This document shows, piece after piece, positions 9,545 through 19,587 of a stretch of DNA of 64,000 bases; positions within the stretch are counted from its first letter, which is position 1, and the number at the start of each line of letters is the position of its first letter. Under the pieces are notes generated by a model, which did no database searches, had not been told where the DNA came from, and worked only from the letters and a program-made list of their open reading frames with translations. This DNA comes from Pristionchus mayeri (Eukaryota > Nematoda > Chromadorea > Rhabditida > Neodiplogasteridae): positions 30,547,469-30,611,468 of the forward strand of contig BTRK01000005.1 in the NCBI GenBank assembly GCA_036245805.1, read 5' to 3'. The position numbers and the translations under genes are program-made.

Positions 9545-11523
9545 ATCTACTCGGCCCCCAACACTGGCAATGAGGTTATTGATCTTAGATCTCTGTTTTA
9601 TGAGTGCACATATCTAGTATGAGAATATCATTCCAAGTTGATCTTTGATCTCTGTCACGAAATACATCTTTAGCTTTTTTTCGTGGATACTGATTTTTGA
9701 ACTCTCAGGTCACACTCAGCAACCAATTTTTCGATTGTGATAACAGCTCGGGCGAGTGGATAGCGAAGGACATGCGGAGTGAGAGCACTACTTGTCTCGA
9801 CGAATACTCAACCTTTGAGTGTTAACATTTTGCATTTGCAGAAGTCCCGTTCACAATCCAGGACAATGCGACACTGAGCTGCGTGATGAAGGAGAAATCT
9901 GGTGGGTGAAACGGGGATGAGACGGGAGAAATCATAAACATGGAATGTCAATTCTTGTCGGTGTCAACAAGGTGCTTCAAGGAGATAGATGTAAATAATT
10001 AGGGATGGCTTTGCAAGATACGAGTCTATGCATTCTGTGTGTTCTGGCATATGCCTGAGCATGCAGAATGAAAAGAGTGAACTTCTTGCTAAGTCATCCC
10101 ACCCCTAATCACTCTTGGATTGCTGTTGAACCAGCGAAGCAGGGAGCAGCTCCCTTCGTCGGTTCCGTTCCCTTCTTCGTCCTCATCGGCGGATTCGTCC
10201 TCCTACTCATTGCTGCAGTTCGTTTATTTCGAAATATTGTAATTTTCTAAAACTTGCCTTAATTCAGGTCATCATAGGCAGTTTCTACATCCACAGATAC
10301 AGGAAGAAGAAGGTTTGCAGATGGAAAAAATTTTTAAAACAAAATTTAAAAATAATTAAAATTGTTGATTTTAGGAAGCAAGGAAGAAGGCGATGGCTTC
10401 AGTGAGCGTCACCTACAAGGAACCGCCCAAGTACAAGAAGAGGAGCAAGAAGAGCGAGAGGTGGGGGATGAAAAGGAAATGAGAATCTCATTAAATCTCA
10501 ATCAACGCGATGTTGAGTTGATTTCTGAAAGAAAATATTGTTTAACAACATGCAATGATGAAGTTATGTCTCAGGAAGCATCGCAAGAGTAGGAAGGCCG
10601 AGAAGAGTGTCACAGGAACGATCAGTGGACCGGATTCGCAATCGGGTGAGAAAAGAGGAGAGGAGGAGAGAGAGGATCTCTTCATGACCAGTAGACAGTC
10701 AATTTGTACTGAAAGATGAAAGACAACGAGGTGTTCGAGTTTATCGACTGCTTCTCAAGGTTCGGCTCCGATCGCTCCTCCCTCTCGACTGCTGACTCCC
10801 TCGAACGGAATCTCCAAGCCCGACAAGGGATGCGCAGTGCTGGGTGAGGAGTAGGGATGGATTCTCGTCGTATCAAACAATATGAAAATACAAAAATGAG
10901 AAGTAGTTTAGAAGACCATTCACAAATTCATATCTTTCAGATCTGAAGACGGGCCAAAGCAAGAATTTGAAGTGGACGAACCACACTGGCGACGGACCTC
11001 CCACTGCCAGACGTGAGTGACCTGTGACAATAATACATAGACCAATCACATCCTTCTAAGCTACTCAGGGTTTTTGAATTAACTAAAATCGGACTAATTG
11101 ATGGGCTTAAAAATACTGCATTACAGAGCAGGACTCGGAGGGGGTGGTCGGCTCGAAGCAGGACGAGATCCAGTCTGCGATCAAGTTCGCCCCTGGTGAG
11201 GAAACTGATCTTTGATCTTTCCTCTTCTGTTCCCTCCTCCGAATGAAAATAAAACAATTCAGGTGAGTTGGAGGCGGCGCGTCGTGCGGGCGAGAAGAAA
11301 GCGAGGCTGCAGAAGGAGAAATCGAGACAGAACTCGATCGAGTACAATTGTATGTTTTGAAATTGGGAGATCCGAGGCCTCTGAGGAACGACGAATGGAT
11401 GGTTCGTTTATCGTTTCTTTCCATCTTTCTCTATCCATGAAATGAAAAAGAAACATTGCAGAAAGCGAAGGCGAAATCGCCTTGGAGTCGGAAAATGTCG
11501 ATGAGAGCACCGCTAAGAAATGA
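9545..11523 (+). pseudogene. 3' part of the interrupted membrane-protein gene: ectodomain end, transmembrane helix, cytoplasmic tail
   Basis: The exon broken at 3191 resumes at 9545 (IYSAPNTGNE). Later exons give FFDCDNSSGEW (about 9710-9779), TIQDNATLSCVMKEKS (9841-9901), then about 10131-10219 with one transmembrane helix (VPFFVLIGGFVLLLIAA). The inner side is strongly basic (YIHRYRKKK, PPKYKKRSKKSE, RKHRKSRKAEKS), followed by Ser/Gly-rich and charged exons to a TGA at 11521-11523 (LESENVDESTAKK). This is a type I single-pass topology. The final splice as read (AATT, then AA) would make a TAA codon, so the last exon boundary is uncertain or damaged. With the element in place no normal full-length product is expected unless the insertion is excised or spliced out. 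Confidence 0.6.
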
Positions 11524-12159
11524 GCGAGGTGAGAATCCTTGCTTTCCAGGTTTAAATTTCGCCCCTCTACATAGTCCCGGTCAAAGCATCTCATAGTGCA
11601 TCTGTATACTCGCATGTGATATAACAGTGTTTTTTTTAAGAAAAAAGCAACAAATCAATAAATCAATAATTTGCAGGCGTGCGGTCGCGAGTGATCTCCA
11701 TCTCCTCTTTTTAATCACAACATTCATCACACTCGATCGCAGAATAATTCGATAAAATGCTGACAAAAGTATCATTGGTGTTTCATCAGAGCATGTGTGC
11801 AGTACCTGTGAAAGTAACTGTGAAAATGTGAACATAGGTCAATTATGTATAGAATAATTCACTAAATTGTCTGATCACTACTCACCCTCTGGCATCTCTC
11901 GATTGAGATAGGAACCATTCCAGCAGGGGGGTTCCAGTCTGTCAATCGTAATCTCCTTCATTTGCTCTCTCCCCCTCCCGCCGTGCTTCCAGTCTTCATC
12001 GGGTGCATCCGATCTTCTCCTCATCCAGTTATTAACCATCCGATTCTTCATTCCTTCTTTCCTGACCTTCTGCCCGTCGTGCCTTGTTAGAATTTAGCGC
12101 CATTATTTTCTGAACTATATTATAAATTCTTTTTATAGAATTTAACAGAATTTTACAGA
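11524..12159. other. Intergenic, 5' side of the HMG-box gene
   Basis: No gene was seen. It lies between the stop of the membrane-protein gene and the start of the HMG-box gene. A repeated TTTAACAG / TTTTACAG pattern just before 12160 offers acceptor sites for cis- or trans-splicing. Confidence 0.5.
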
Positions 12160-15100
12160 ATGGAACCCAATGAGGACTCGTCGTTGCAACCTCTGGTGAC
12201 TCAGCAGCAACAGCAGCCGCATGGCGATTACGATATCCATGACATGCCACAGATGGAACCGGACCAGCCACTCCCACCACAGGATGTCTTCCAAATGCAG
12301 CAGTTGCAGCATAATGGGTAAAATATAATATAAATTTAAAAATAATTATGTAACATACATTTCAGATACTACAATGGGCCCATTTCCTACGAGCACCAGC
12401 CTCAAACGGGAAACCCGGATCCACAGCAGCTCTGGCACCAACACTACCCGAACAAGCGCCAGTTCGAGCCATCTTATGACCAAGCCGGTCCCGACCCATA
12501 CGCTGGAGTCGATCCTTGGTACCAGGAGCAGCAGAATCTGCCGCGAGCTCACGAAGGGGAGGAATGGAATCAGCAGCAGTATGTTTCCCTCATATTTTCA
12601 TGGAAAAATCTAGCCATTAAAAATCAATTTGGCTCATATACTGCTTGCATGAAATAGGGATGATTTTTAATCACCATTCGTCTTTCCAATTTATAAAGCG
12701 AGTACTTTTTTCAGATATCGCCCATATGGAAATAATATGACCCAGCATGACCAGTTCTATGTCCCCGTGCCCGATACCCGGTCAGGATATGCCCGAAACG
12801 CATGGGATCAGAGAGATATTGGATTGATTCCTCCAGTCTCACCTCTGCAGGAGAATTCGCCACGCGGGGAAGACAATTCTACCGGAATGCTGTGAGAGAA
12901 TTATACATGTCCTTTTTATAAATTATAAAGATTTTATGCACAAAATGACCCAATATTGTATCATCTAAATATCACAGTATTAAGGCACCCAAAGAAGAAT
13001 TATCAAGTCCAGCCAAACCAACCGCCTAACAGCGTTTACGGGCAACCGGTGGCTAATCCGTACGATGCCTACGGTTATCAGAATGGATGGAGCGAACCTC
13101 CCAATCATCAGCAGATGCAACAATGGCATCCCGGAGGGAAAATACAACAGTGAGTAGAAAGGAGCATATGTTTTGCATCTGCTCCTTTCTACAGGGTGGA
13201 TCACAAAAGAAGCATCTTTTATATTGACAGCGAAAACATACCTTTTGGGTTATTTTCAGTGCGTTTGCGTATAATCTGGGCCATTGCAGCACCACACCTG
13301 CACCAGTCATTACCATCGGCGAGAGTTCAGAGGACGAGGGGCGCGAGTACGATTGCGAAGTGCCTCCTCCCTATGTCGACCCCAACCATGAGAAGGCAGC
13401 GCAAGTTACTGCAAGAACGAGCATCAGGAAGAGGAAGCAGGACGATAGGTGAATCAAGCGAATTTGAAGAGTTTTTACACTAGGCGACATGTTGGCACGC
13501 TGTCAAGGGCGCGAATTCAACACGCCATTTTCAGATTGAAGCGCCCAATGAACGCGTTTCTTCTCTTCTCCCAGGAGGCGCGTCCGAGGATCGCCAATGC
13601 GAACCCGCACATGCACCAGTCAGAGGTCTCCAAGATGTCAGTTGTGTTTTGAAGTCAATGTTGTTCGGTGCCCATTCAACTTGAAAACGAGTGCCTTCAT
13701 AAGATTGAATTCAGACTCTCCGCCGAGTGGGCAGAGCTGAAGAAGAATAAGGGAAATGCGGAGTTCGTGCAGCAGGCGAACAAATTGAGGAACGAGCACA
13801 TGAGAGTGAGTCGTAGGGATTATAATTGATCTGAAGAAAAAAAACAAAGGAAATATTCAGAGAGCATTACTGCAAATTTCAATAGATATTATTTCGCACT
13901 TCTTTTATATTGGGGTGTCTGGAAAGTTCGTTCACTTGGTTATAAAACATGAATGCGCCATTTATTGTTCCAATTGTACAGTGGTATGTATGAGCAAAAT
14001 TCAGCACTATGTTACCTTTGAATGGGAAGAAGATTGCTTCACTAAGGAAGATACAGATTAATTTAATGATTTTGTCGATTTACGAATTAAAGAAAAAACG
14101 CAGTTTTCATTGCCACATCTTCGGTCATCCCGCAGTGCAATTTTGTTCCCCATGGTAAGGAACGTACCCACTACTCTTCGCTTCCGAAATATGTTCTACT
14201 TCCGGTTCATTACCCGACAATACGATCTTTATACTCATATTTATGGTCTGAATCCCAGTTTTTGGTCGATTATTCTTTCGTTCTCGTTATGTAAAAGATA
14301 CAGGCGAGTCTGAATTTGTGCAATCAAAAGGTAGTGTCTGGTAGTCAGTAGTCCGCTATGCGGGGAATCTCTCATTAGTAAAGCAAAAAGCCGACACTCT
14401 TTAGTGTGCTTCATATTTTTCTGACAGATTTTTTTATTCCCACTTAGTTGACATACCTCAAGATTTCTCGACCGCAAGAAGGATCTAAATTGAATGAATA
14501 TGGTAATTGGTACCCACTGAGAAATACATCACATATGTCAACTCTGAGCGATTACTTCTGATGATGGATGCCGCAGCATTACATTAAAAGTTCGCTCGAT
14601 CGTTAATAGACCCCATTTTTTAAATCTAAATAGATACTACCCAAATGATACGATAACAATCAGATTCTATACCAGCATAGCGCCGTAGACTACTTACAAA
14701 TAACCCTGCATGAATGGGGAATTGGATAGCACATTCACTTTTTATGACCAAATGAACGAACTTTCCGGACACCCCAATAATTGGGTATCATTCCGCGATT
14801 ATTGGTCGCACAAACCCTTTGAGATGGGAAGGGAAGCGGGAGGTGGGCCAAATATCCCAGAAGTGTATATTGTTCTATGGTATAAATGGTTGTTATCAGA
14901 TGCAAGCTTCTTGTTCTGGCCAAGTCGTGAAAAAGCCTCGAGTGCAGAAGAGTAAGCAGACGATGCAGAAGACGACGGAGAAGCACGAGCGACTCGGATT
15001 GGCGGCCTGTGAACTCGACCAGGTATTTCGAGTCATTTCATCATTGCATCGCAAATTGGCGCACTGACAAAGGCGCGAATTCAAACGTGGTTTCGGTTTC

Positions 15101-15515
15101 AGACGCAAAAGGACGAGAATGAGCCACCGAGATTCATGACTACGCACGCCGCTAGCTACCCTCGGTGAGTGTAGAGGGTGTTCATGAGTAGTTCCAGGTA
15201 TTGTTTGCCCGATAAATTTCAGTTAATTTTCAAGCCGAAATACAAATACGAAATAGAATGTTGCGTATTCGAGTGATCAATAATTAATTGTTTCATTTCA
15301 GTGTCGCCTTCTCAAGCGCATTTAACTACCATGCAGGCAATCCCTCGAATGGTAAGGAATATTGAATTACTAAAATTATTTAATTCATCGCAGGATTCGT
15401 GTAGGACAAAGATGTATAAAATGCGAGTGGTTGCAATCAAATTAAAGATAGTTTTGCAGTTAGAAATGAAGCTGCAGCTGTCAGCCCCTACGCTCCCCAC
15501 AGCAATCACGATTAA
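12160..15515 (+). CDS. HMG-box (SOX/TCF-like) transcription factor
   Basis: Eleven exons fit in phase: 12160-12317, 12366-12578, 12715-12891, 12985-13149, 13260-13448, 13535-13636, 13715-13805, 14900-15022, 15103-15164, 15302-15351 and 15460-15515, giving 461 residues. The first 300 residues are Gln/Pro/Tyr-rich and low-complexity (VTQQQQQPHG, WYQEQQ), a likely activation region. A basic stretch (RTSIRKRKQDDR) leads into an HMG box at about 301-368 (LKRPMNAFLLFSQEARPRI, HMHQSEVSKM, SAEWAELKKNKGN, ANKLRNEHMR), which binds and bends DNA in the nucleus. The box carries FLLFS where SOX proteins have FMVW, so SOX, TCF or BBX-type placement is open. A mariner-like insertion lies in the 1.1-kb intron just after the box. 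The fourth exon uses a TTAAG acceptor and the tail model (15302-15515) is less certain. Confidence 0.75.
13908..14779. mobile_element. Mariner-like non-autonomous element in an HMG-gene intron
   Basis: The ends are inverted: TATTGGGGTGTCTGGAAAGT at the left, and the right end reads, in reverse complement, TATTGGGGTGTCCGGAAAGT. Both continue TCGTTCA. TA on both sides fits mariner target duplication. The interior of about 870 bp has no intact transposase; a short reading frame near 13990 (QHYVTFEWEEDCF) stops early. It probably lengthened the intron between the exons at 13715-13805 and 14900-15022. Confidence 0.75.
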
Positions 15516-16330
15516 AGCCAACTATTTATCGGCTCCTAAATCTCGGCTCAACTGCAGTATCCCGGTGTCAACCGAACTATTCCTGTGTTGATTGAACATT
15601 CCATCTCGCCGGTGATACTGTGCAGAAGTCGAGTGAATCCTATGCCAATCTGATCTCTAATCAGTATCTGTAAATTACTTGTTTGAACATATAGCACTTG
15701 CTATTAATTTATTATCCATTTTCATATTTCTCAATTCGCTGAAAAAAACTGCCTGAAAGGAGAAGACTTTCCTTGATTGTAGAAATTTATTTACACAAAA
15801 GTGTGAAACGATAAATAATATTGATGCACAAACTACTGAAACTACTGAAAACTCTGAAGCAGTTATTCTTTAGAGTAGTTTTAGTAGTGGTTCCATAGTT
15901 ACTCCACGTTTTTCCATTGACCTGCAATCATGAAACGACTCATCATGTCAAATATGAGTCCGAAAACGCTTCCAAATAGTCTGTGCTTCATGGTGGCGAG
16001 GAAAAATGCATGGTGCAATGCAAATGATTGCACGCATCCTCAAAGAATGTTCTGAAAGCCTGAAACTCTATATTCAGAAAGAGATGTAAATTCTTTCATC
16101 TTTTCTTTATTACAAACGTCATGCTATCTAAAGCATGGAAATAGATGAAGTATCCCTAATCTGTAGTATACACATTCCCTTTCCTTGATACTCGAATGGA
16201 AAGACACGAATCTTCCTTTGCACCTATTCGCATAAACTACTCCCTTGCAGACTGCTTCTCTGTCTGAATTGTAAACTCACTCCTGCGACATAGCGCGAAT
16301 CGATGTAAACACGCCAATCACTCAGTGAGA
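15516..16330. other. Intergenic between the HMG-box gene and the peptidase trio
   Basis: No gene was seen. There is an imperfect inverted pair near 15828-15895 (ACTACTGAAACTACTGAAAA versus TTTAGTAGTGG). The last 100 bp resemble the upstream regions of the other two peptidase genes (TGTAAAC.C..CACTC, then GATGTAAACACG), so the promoter was duplicated with the genes. Confidence 0.4.
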
Positions 16331-16364
16331 CGATGTCGAAAAAACTCGTGTTTTTGCGACATCG
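16331..16364. repeat. Hairpin over the start of the first peptidase copy
   Basis: CGATGTCG, a run of A and a short spacer are followed by a run of T and CGACATCG, giving an almost perfect 13-bp stem. It covers the expected start codon and signal-peptide codons and shifts the frame by one base relative to the paralogues. Confidence 0.6.
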
Positions 16365-19174
16365 TCTACTCAGTCAAGACAGATTTCACTTCTTTCCATC
16401 TCCACCACCACTTGGATCACTCAGTCTCTCCTTGCGATAACTTCTACAGACATGTCTGCCCTCGAGAGATCAACGAAACTGCGAAGGATAAGTCTGAACG
16501 GTTTTATGAAGATTTAGCACTGAAAGCTGACTCAAGAATCAATAATTATCCCATTATGGTGAACTGTTGCTGTAGGCTAGGAGAATGATTATTTTTTAGA
16601 ATGATATCCATGAGGCTGAAGAAAACATGCATTGCAAGGTTTATTCGATATCGTACAAGAGATCCCTCGAGAAGAAGTATGTTTTATTAGTTAACAATTG
16701 CGAATTTGTAAAAAAATCACAGATGTGAACGTAGAGCGAGCTGCTATAAGGATGAATTTTTCTATTCCTTCAAGATTCTCAAGCAGTTTCATGATGTGTA
16801 AAACATCCGATAAAATGGGAGAATAATATTTTTTAGGATTTCTATATGCTGCTGCCTTCAGTATTCACAACACGACTAGAAACAAGGAAGGATATTGCCG
16901 GTTCGATCGATATTATATGGAGTATGATCAGATTGTTGGTCTACTATAGTCGCTATGGGAACAATTTCGATGTGAGAATTCTTTGAGCGACTCTGCTCAT
17001 TTAATTGTTCGGTTTCAGAGGGTAGTTGGTCCTTACAAGTTATTGCGCGATCGTCTTTCCGTACTCAGTGCATTGTCAACATACGATATGAAGGAAATAA
17101 GAAACTTACTGGATAGAATGTAGTACACCGAAAAACAAATTAAGAAAGCCATTCACGATCGATTAATTGTTGTTTACATATTCAATCGTAAAGCAAATCA
17201 GATATTCCAGGGTACTGATTGGTCGTTTGAAAGAGGAAATTTCGAATCGGCTCCCATCTTTGAGTTTAGAATTAATTTAGAAGAAGTACAAATCATGCTT
17301 GATTTGGATGATGAGATAGGTACAAATTTAACGAAATGGAGAGATTTCAATCGCATGATCACTTCGAAGTATTTTGTATACAGTAGCGAGAGGTAATGCT
17401 ATGGAGAAATTCAAGGAGAAGTCAACAAATTTGAGTTCCCGCAATTCCATATATCGGCTTCCAGCAAAGATAGCGACTTGAAATTTAGCATATGATGTGG
17501 TTTTTACTTTTCCTCCCATATTCCAAATTTCAAGTCGTTATCTTCACTCTGAGCTGAGATATGGAATTGTGGAAATTCAAGTTGTTCTGTTCTCCTTTCT
17601 TCTCTCTCTTCTCTTACTTTGTCCACTGCGTAATATGGTGTATTACTGCGAACTTTTACGTCCATTTTTCCAGATCGACCGGATGCTCATTTTTCGATGT
17701 ATTTCATCCATTTGTTACATTGATGGAAGAACTAAACAACACGCAAGGATGTTTCACCTACTCAAATCAACAGTTTATTTCAGGTCCAGCAAGTCGCCGA
17801 AGGACCATGTGTTGAAGGAGCGAATCACAGAAGGACTTGCGTACAACGCCTTCTTCTATCGAAACCTCAATGCGGTCTTTCTTCTCGCTCCTTCTTTCTT
17901 CCCATTGATGAGAGAGAATTCAAGCGAGACAACCATGGTCAGAACAACGAAAGTATCTATTTGATGCGTTTTTCTTTATTACAACGGCATTAACCAAATA
18001 TGTAGAATCCACCCCTGCGCTTTTTTGCAATATATTGGGTGCAGGGGAAAGGAAATTCATGGGGGAGTTAGAATTAGAAGGACGTATAATGAGTGAAGCT
18101 AATGAGCAAATCGAAAGTCCATCGAAAACAATATAAAATGCAATACAAACTGAACGCATAACATTTGTCGAACGTGTTTAATATGCAGCTGAAAGTATTC
18201 AGCTCGGATACGGGGCACTTATAGCTCATGAGATATTCCACTCGTTCATAACTCCTGATCTGGCCACTGGTAGTCCCGTTTTCCGCCGAGAAAGAGATTG
18301 CATCGATGATCATTTCAAGGAGAGCTGCCGCCGTTGGGCTGAGGTTGGCGAATATTTCGCATATTAACAATAATCTTTATTCTTCAGGGATCTTGCCATA
18401 GTGGTTTGCAAACTGTGTATGAGGACGCGCCAGATCTCGAGGGATTGAGAGCGGCTTACGATGTACTCAAAAAGAGATTCAGCCAGGACGAACTACAGGT
18501 TTCCATGTTATCTTAACTTGTTATTGTTGCTGTTATTGTTGCTACGTCTACTAAGGTTTGTTGTTAGGGCTACCGTCTATCAGTATTAGCAGTCGGAAAA
18601 TCATGTATCTACTGTTCATACTCATATTAGGAAGTGGAATAAGAGGATCTGGGAATCACACGGGCGCAAGCATTCTTTTATGCCCACGGAGTCCGAGAAT
18701 GCAGAAAGACTTTGAATGTCGCGGTATTGTTAAAAATATATGATGATTCAAACTGCTTCGAAATTCAGCGGTTTGGCGACCACTCTTGCGACGATGTTCG
18801 TCTCAATGGTGTAGTGTCACTTATGCCCGAGTTCTCAGCTGCCTTTGGGTGCAAGGCAGGAGATCGAGAATATTCAACTGAGGTGGGAGTGAGTGCATAC
18901 ATCATGGAAATATTGAACAGGCCACAGGCATCTTCGTGCTACCTCTTCGGCTCTTTAGCAGGAGTAGATAGAACGAAAGGAGTGAGTACTGCACATAATT
19001 CACCTGGATCCCTCCAGTGGTAACTCAAAATTTGCATTATTGTAGAAGAAAGAATCGAGCCGGCAGAAGGATCTCAACTCATTCGAAATCGACGACGACT
19101 TATTCGAAACCGAAGGGAGTGGAAGCGGAGAGGAGCTCAGTGATTCACAATCGAATGATGAAATCTTATTGTAG
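16333..19174 (+). pseudogene. M13 (neprilysin-like) metallopeptidase, copy 1, degenerate
   Basis: It shares exon order with the copies at 19588 and 24858. The first exon has SPCDNFYRHVCP, and later exons have YNAFFYRNLN, the zinc motif AHEIFHSF (about 18220-18245), YEDAPDLEGLRAAYD (third zinc ligand), FFYAHG, and VRLNGVVSLMPEFSAAFGCK. These are the M13 substrate-binding, HExxH and ExxxD landmarks. Damage: the start codon is out of frame with the body because of a hairpin at 16331-16364. There is an in-frame TAG at 17121-17123 where copy 2 has Arg, and a TAA at 18640-18642 where copy 3 has Tyr. The tail keeps EGSGSGEE. One 41-bp intron starts with GC at 17743. The catalytic residues survive although the reading frame does not, so inactivation is probably recent. 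Confidence 0.8.
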
Positions 19175-19587
19175 ATTGCTTGTTGTGCTAATTTTAGATA
19201 ACACGTGAGTTATAAAGTTGTTAATTTTACGTCGTTGATAAAGTTATTGCTTCGCAAAGTTTTAAAATATAATGCAGAACACTGAAAAACATTCTTCTAT
19301 CGTGGATCACAGAGTCCAGCATATGCCAGGCAACCGCTGCGGGATGATGTGACCAGTTGCAAAAGGTTTCGGCAAAAAGACGCAGCGATGTGGTGATGAT
19401 ATGCGAAATGAAATGAACTCCAGCGCACTTTTAGATAGTGTTGTTCTCCTAATGAATGAATCCTCAGTAACGTGCCAGCCAATAGTTTACCATTCACTGT
19501 AAACTATTGGCTGGCACGCAAACACGCATTACTCATCAACTTCTCCCTTTGCAACAAAATCTAAACGTATCAGTAGTGTAAGAGTCG
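19175..19587. other. Intergenic between peptidase copies 1 and 2
   Basis: No gene was seen. It holds a perfect hairpin at 19471-19518 and the presumed promoter of copy 2. Confidence 0.4.
19471..19518. repeat. Perfect 20-bp-stem hairpin upstream of peptidase copy 2
   Basis: CGTGCCAGCCAATAGTTTAC at 19471-19490 is the exact reverse complement of 19499-19518, with an 8-bp loop. It ends 69 bp before the start codon at 19588. The GTAAACTAT half also occurs upstream of copy 3 (near 24775) without the inverted partner, so the inversion is specific to this copy. Confidence 0.8.

Noticed and set aside
17497..17964. 155-residue open frame as a separate gene
   Set aside because: It runs through two exons and the GC-AG intron of peptidase copy 1 in mixed frames. 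Only the parts matching the paralogues are real.
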